A stretch of 64,000 nt of DNA from Ananas comosus (Eukaryota; Streptophyta; Magnoliopsida; Poales; Bromeliaceae), in assembly GCF_001540865.1 (NCBI RefSeq), contig NC_033637.1:10037078-10101077 (forward strand), in the 5' to 3' direction. How positions within the stretch are numbered: position 1 is the stretch's first letter; the number at the start of each line of letters is the position of its first letter. A model generated the notes under the pieces. It made no database searches and was not told the DNA's origin. It saw only the letters and a program-made list of their open reading frames with translations. Positions 58,215 to 64,000 of the stretch are shown piece by piece. The position numbers and the translations under genes were made by a program.

Positions 58215-60004
58215 TTACTTGTAGAGTTTCGTGATCTGTTCGCGATATCTTTCAGCTACTTTGTCACGCCGTACTTTCATAGTTGGCGTCATTAAGCCGT
58301 TCTCAATCTGTTGTGGGGAAGATAGAGAAGTTAAGCGTATTTTTCCAGAAAAGGTTAACAGGTCTACAAGTAAGAGAGGAGGAATTTGGTGAAATTTACC
58401 GTAAATGGTTCGTCCAGTATCAGTATAGGTCCGATTTGGAAAGTGCAACCAGAAGTCCTGTAGTTAGATAAATAGAAGTTACTTGTTTTATAATTAAATT
58501 TTGTAAAACATTTACTAATGATTTAAAACCCAGAACCATTTACGATCTGGAAATATTATAGTATCATGGGTCACTAGTTCAACCAATGATTCAACCACTG
58601 GGTTGAATGACGTCAGTGGTTAACTACTGGTTTAATTATTTTGCATTTTTTGAAAACCCTAAAGTTGAAATAAGCCCATACTACAAAAAAAGAGGGAAAA
58701 AGGGAAAGGCAAAAGAAGAATTAGAGTGAGGCTTACCAAGTTCTGATTTCATCATATAGTAAGTTCATCATTTTATCTTTGCTGAGGTCCGTCGCATCAT
58801 CATCGATGGCCCTCATTCTTGCTGCTGCTGATACTTCATCTTTGTTTGGAACAACAAGAGCACCTAAGCGTCGTTGGTCCTAACATAAAACAATTGACCA
58901 ACTTAAGGCAACCGATATACTTGGTAAATTAAAATCATCATGAGTAGAAAGGGAAATATACAAATATAGGATAAGAAATGTGTTAAGTCAAAGAAGATGC
59001 TTATATAGGAATATACAAATACTGGATAAGAAATGGGCAAGTCAAAGAAGATGCTTATAAAGGAATATACAAATGGAGGATAAGAAATGGGCAAGTCAAA
59101 GAAGATGCTTATAAAGGTTAAAAGGGTTTAAAGTTTTAAATCCTTTCACCTGACCAATAACCACAATCTGCTGAATTAAACTACTTCTCAGGGCAGCTTC
59201 CTCAAGCTCTGCAGGTTCAACATTTTCACCTACAAGTTTTCCAGATTAGAGCCAGTTTAATATTGACACAACTGAAACAAGACACTACAGCTATTTGTGT
59301 GATATTTGCTTCTCAGTTTCCAATGGGTAATTCCCGACTATAACCTCTGTACTTAAAAGAAGATTACACCAGTCACATTGAGCTGTGCAATGACTATAAA
59401 AGCACAAGCCCCCTGTGATATAGCACATTTGCACTTTACAACCTGTGTGAAGCATACCACTCATCACAATGGTGAACCAACGGTGCAATCATCACACCGG
59501 CCCTAAATTATTGTCTTCGAACCTTAAACCTTTTCCTCAAGTTAAATTTATGCTATAAACGAGAAGAATTCAAAAATATTGTTGCTCAATAACCTGTGCT
59601 AAGAACAATAGTATCCTTCACACGTCCTTCGAGAACAAGCATTCCCCCACAGTTACGGCTACGCCCTCTAGCATGACTTGGGACAAGCCAACCTATATCA
59701 CCAGTGTTGAACCAGCCATCTTCATCCAAAGCTGCATTTGTAGCAGATGGATTCTGTTGAAAGTGAAATACATAAGAGAAGGCAACAAAAGGGCTTAAGA
59801 TAAGAGTATGATGATTTTGTAGAGTCTGACAATTTTGTAACAACAAAATCTATCTCCCATCCTCCCTCCCTCCCTCCCTCCAAGGCATAAAGAAGGCGCT
59901 TAAGATAGATTTTGATAATTTTGTAGAGTTTGATGATTTTGCAATAACAAAATCTCTCTCCCTCGAAGGGCACTTCCAAGGTAGATTTGGTGATTTTACA
60001 ATAA

Positions 60005-60040
<36 letters not shown>

Positions 60041-63000
60041 AATAACTCATAGAGAAAATTAATTGGTGACGTAATAAGTTCATAATCATAATTCCATCAG
60101 TATAAACACCAATTTAGTTCGTTTGTATTTACATACAACAGATTCCTCAAGAAACACAAGTTAGATATTAAATTACATATCAGGACAATCATAAGCATCT
60201 TCTATGGGTCGTTCCTTGCTGAACACCACTTCTGTAGACCTTAAACTTTCATAGATACTTCTTTTCTGAAGGCAACTTTACACTATTGACATTGACTTCT
60301 ATTGAAGTGAAGAAGTCAAAAAATAAGATTCACTACATAGATTATTAAGATGATCTTAAGCTCACCAACTGCGGATGAGACAAAACCAGATAACTAGGAT
60401 ATGTAGTACTGGAAGCAAATATGATTAAAGATTGACTAAAATGATGTTAATGAATAAGGGTAATAATCATTCAAAAATATTCAGCTTCAGGGAATTACTT
60501 TAAATTGGCATCAGCCGAGATGAATACCTTATAGTAACCTTTCATCACCTGCGGCCCTTTAGCTTTGACTGTCCCTTTTGAACCATTTGGGAGCACTTTA
60601 CCTGATTCTATGTCCACGATCTTGATTTCTGTGTACTTCAGAGGGTGCCCAACTGTGCCAAGAACCTTCACCAGTCATAATATTTGCACATTATTTTTCA
60701 TAGATACCATACTTAGTTTCTTAGTAAAATCAGGTTTTGCTTAATTTACATTGAGTGCTGGATGGCGGACAGCTAGCACTGGAGAAGTCTCTGTTAGGCC
60801 ATAACCGTTTTGCACCTTCACACCAATTGCCTGAAAGAGCCAAACATATACAAACCCAACAAGCTATTCAGAAAGGTTCCCTACAAAATTATCAATTTAC
60901 ACATAAATTTATATCCTAGATATATCAGGGGCTTCACTTTTCACATTTGCCCTTAAAACCTAATTTCTTACATTTATGACCATGTACTTTACAAAATACC
61001 CCTCCCTAGAATGTTGTCTTCAGTACCAAACCAATTCCTCCACATGAATGAGATGATTTACAAATTTAAGAAGAAAAAAAGGTAGTTAAAAACTGCACTT
61101 TTAAGAGACATGCATAAAAACTCAGATTTCACAGGGTTTATATGTTAATAGATGGTCTTGTAGGTAATATATGCAAATGCCCCAAAACCATAGATAGAAT
61201 GACATGCAGTCATCTAAAATTCTAACCTCAAAAAATCTGTCAATGTACATCGCAAGACTTCCACCACCACTCAAACCAGCCTGCAATTATTCAAACAAAG
61301 CTCTACAATTTATACAGATACTGGCAATATATAAAATAAACATTTCTATTGCAGAAAAAGATGATAAAATAAATCCACTAAGTCTTTCTATCACAGAAAA
61401 AGATAACAAAGTAAAATTATGATAGCTCTCTCAGCAAAATTCTGGCTTAAATTGTACCTTCGATATTCCAATAGCAGAGTGAATTTTATTGTAGACTAAC
61501 TTCTTTCCCAGGTAATGCAAAGGCAATAAAAGCGTGGATATAATTCTTGCCCACAACCAGTCTATCATAGCAGCAAAAAATGAAGGCTGGATAGGACTTT
61601 TGGTTAAGACTTTTCCCTTCCCAAGAATATTTCATGCAAGGAAAGGAAAATACAAAAGGTGTCAGGAAGAAAATTATATTTGGTGAACCAATACAAATTA
61701 CATATGTCCAAACCTCATAAATTCTCTTAGCCTCCATGTATAACAAACTAATCTTGATTAATGTAAGTGCAATGAACTTCCGAGCAGCAGAGCTTGCATA
61801 AATTTGCTTATGTATCGAACTGCAGGAAGCAAAAAAAGTTTTTAAAAAATTAGTAACTACAATCAAGGCAAAGGTTGCAAATTTTGCATATTTCATAGAT
61901 AACATATCTACTTGTCCTAGACGCTAGCCAGGAGAGTAAGTTAATAATATTTTGAAGTTAGCAACTAACTGACTATTCTACATGTATACTGCAGTCAACT
62001 TGATGGCAAGAGATTATCAGAAGAAACTTATTAAACGTAAACAAAATGAGACCATAGTGAAAATAATAAGTCAGCAACCCACATGACTCTGCCTTCTCGA
62101 TGTTATTGGGACATCATGAACTTTCCAAATTTTCACATGCTAATGAGAATCACCCAGTTCACATGAACATAATATTGTGAAGTTCCGAAGCACAATAGCT
62201 GACCTGTACAGTGTTTCATAAACCAAAGGAACTGATACAAGGTAGTGAGGTTGATACCGCTGCAAATCTTCCTATCAGAAAATAGGAAAGTCAGATAGAT
62301 GAAGCAATCAATGCTTTTCTGTAGTTGATCTGAACCAAGGAATAACAAGAAAATAATACAATACTTGGAAGAAGCCAGCTTCTACTTTCAAAACAAATGA
62401 TCTTAGATCACAATATTAAATCTCATTCACATATCAAGTCTAAAAGTAAAGCAAATCAAAATTTCCAGCAAAATAAGGCTGAATTGCAGAAAACCACTCT
62501 GAAATGCTGAAAATAGCTCCATTTGCTCTTTTCTTCATGTAATACAAAAACCTATATGTAATCCCCTCAATGCTCAAGTGTAGACACCTAACCTCTTCCC
62601 GTTAATCAAGAATTCTTCGGTACATAGAATATGATCTGAAATGATAATTATTCCATCATTGTCTAAACATTTGAAGGGTTAGATGTAAGATTTTTATATT
62701 TCAGGGGAAAACAAGCAAGTAGCACTATTTGTATGCTGGGGTTTTTGCATTTTATCCACAAAAGAGATATAAGGCGTACCTTCAAATACCTCACATTTGT
62801 GTAAACTTGCTCGATGCCATGTGTGAATGTGAAATACTCCGCAGCTCGTTCATATGAATGCCAAGATGGAAGCATGCTTAGGAACCTGTCTCCAGGCTCT
62901 GCAGGAACAATGTCCCATAGGTTCTCTATCTACAATCAAAGATCACAAAAACACAGAGAAAGAACAGATTGACAATTCTTGTTGAAGGAAAAAGAAGGTA

Positions 63001-63456
63001 CAACAAGTAATTATACAAGCAAGTATCAAAAACAGTTTTCCAAATTATTCTTAGGACATTTCCATGTAAAGAAATAAATTTGAAGCTCAATAAGAAAGTA
63101 TGTTTAATTCTCTGAACCTAAATTTAAGTAGGTAGCATTGTTAGATGAAAACTGCTTGTGTAGTAATGCACTACTGTTGCAAAATAGTAATTGAGATCAT
63201 CAGCAAGGAACAGATGGATTTTCTGCAAAAAGAACTCAACATGATTGGTTAAGATCCATGGAGATTCAATCTTAAATTTCTTAACTTGTAGAAATTCAAT
63301 TAATTTAGAAGTATATATTGAATATCTGTAACCAAACCTGATGCAAGAGATTTCGATGTGTAAGCAATACACCTTTTGGCATGCCGCTTGTTCCGCTTGT
63401 ATACATCACAGTTGCAACATCTTCAGAATTGATGGTTTCAAACGAATAATGTTGGC
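58215..63456 (-). CDS. AAE15: Plastid long-chain acyl-[acyl-carrier-protein] synthetase, AAE15/16-like (3' part)
   Basis: Twelve exons seen, 5' to 3' on the minus strand: 63338-63456, 62780-62929, 62204-62271, 61714-61819, 61458-61616, 61227-61280, 60750-60830, 60528-60665, 59594-59753, 59150-59229, 58737-58879, 58400-58457, then the last coding exon 58215-58307. All frames join. The first holds the AMP-binding P-loop [19 protein letters not shown]. Later come [42 protein letters not shown] and the ending [10 protein letters not shown]. The insert with [19 protein letters not shown] is characteristic of the AAE15/16 branch. These enzymes activate free fatty acids onto acyl-carrier protein in plastids. 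The N terminus with the transit peptide lies right of the window. No damage seen. AAE15 versus AAE16 is not decided. Confidence 0.92.
59962..60038. repeat. (CT)n and CTCC-rich repeats in an intron
   Basis: A (CT)n run at about 60006-60038 follows a repeated unit (tttgatgattttgcaataac, caaaatctctctccct) in the acyl-ACP synthetase intron. A CCCT run is at about 59860-59881. Confidence 0.8.
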
Positions 63457-64000
63457 CTATAAAATTAGCCATTCAGTTCATCTACACATGAAGTGCTTCA
63501 AAATGTAAGTAGATGCTGTATGTGCTGTAAATAAAAGGCCATAATTCAGACGAATAAAAAAGCCTAAGGCACTACCTTTCCTTTTGTTATAGACTTCTAA
63601 TTGAATTATTTTTTCCATCTAACTATAGATACTATAATGGTTGCATCCCGTATTTCAACCCATGCTTTTAATTGGAGTTTTTCATTTCATTGACAGCTAG
63701 TTAAGTCGAATGACAGGACTCCAAACTTCGAAGATCATCCTACTTGTAAGTTGCAACATAAAGAAGCAGTCTTCCTAATATCATAAAATAATCCTATAGA
63801 TGAACTGGAAAGTTCAAAAGGCGCGTTTGGCTCGTGCTATCCTGCCAAGATTACTGAAAATCTTGCAAAACTCTTTTCAAATTATTGTGTTTGGTTCATC
63901 TCGCATGTTGTCTTGTCAGTAATGCAGGATTACTATTAGCACAAGAGTAGCCCAAAAAAATTACTGGGGAGGGAGTTTAGGTATTTTGCATTGTTGATTG
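63457..64000. other. Intron or 5' region of the acyl-ACP synthetase gene, with a MITE start
   Basis: No exon recognised. From about 63823, gcgcgtttggctcgtgctat looks like the left end of another GTTTGG-type MITE that continues beyond the window. Confidence 0.4.

Noticed and set aside
1..64000. tRNA, rRNA or microRNA genes
   Set aside because: No cloverleaf or rRNA motif was recognised by eye; hairpins found are transposon arms.

Overview
This window is nuclear DNA from a flowering plant. Genes are split by many short introns, intergenic DNA is AT-rich, and MITEs, LTR retroelements and (TA)n/(CT)n microsatellites are abundant. One gene is a SYP51/52-type syntaxin and another is a plastid acyl-ACP synthetase of the AAE15/16 type. 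The very GC-rich first exon at 46 kb suggests a monocot, possibly a non-grass such as pineapple or a palm, but the species is not proven by what I can see.

Layout. (1) 75-4592 (-): an otubain-like gene (OTU/peptidase C65) whose active site is broken. (2) 4593-9365: intergenic DNA with a 2.3 kb PIF/Harbinger-type element (TAA target duplication) and a foldback MITE. (3) 9366-29039 (+): the centrepiece, three tandem otubain modules. Their exons are phase-compatible from end to end and can be read as one gene of about 953 codons. The modules are joined by splice donors that overlap the ancestral stop codons (AG|GTGAGT, where TGA is the stop). Module 1 has both catalytic Cys and His. Module 2 has Ser in place of Cys. 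Module 3 has Gln in place of His. The intron before module 3 holds about 6 kb of hairpin elements, most of them sitting in (TA)n/(CT)n microsatellites. (4) 29.0-33.5 kb: intergenic DNA, then a 2.2 kb terminal-inverted-repeat element with a GC-rich triplicated segment. (5) 33.6-38.9 kb (+): complete SYP51/52 syntaxin, 232 aa. (6) 40618-46209 (-): a canonical otubain with an intact active site and a 221-residue Pro/Ala-rich N-terminal extension. (7) 46.2-51.4 kb: tandem repeats and a probable 2.6 kb solo LTR. (8) 51397-55413: an unrecognised plus-strand ORF split by a 3.45 kb non-autonomous Copia-type retrotransposon. The element carries gag, a fragment resembling the coiled coil of plant CRWN/NMCP nuclear-lamina proteins, and a double-stranded-RNA-binding domain, but no reverse transcriptase or integrase. 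(9) 58215-63456 (-): the 3' part of a plastid long-chain acyl-[ACP] synthetase gene, whose 5' end lies beyond the window.

How the genes relate. The locus contains five otubain modules in three transcription units: (1) and (3) diverge, and (6) converges on the syntaxin. All share the same internal exon plan (about 66-84-123-53-56-101 bp plus a long last exon), so they descend from one otubain gene. Two are predicted catalytically competent (module 1 and the 40.6 kb gene). Three are predicted inactive, each for a different reason. Exon boundaries were placed by eye from splice consensus, frame and comparison between copies. No database search was possible.
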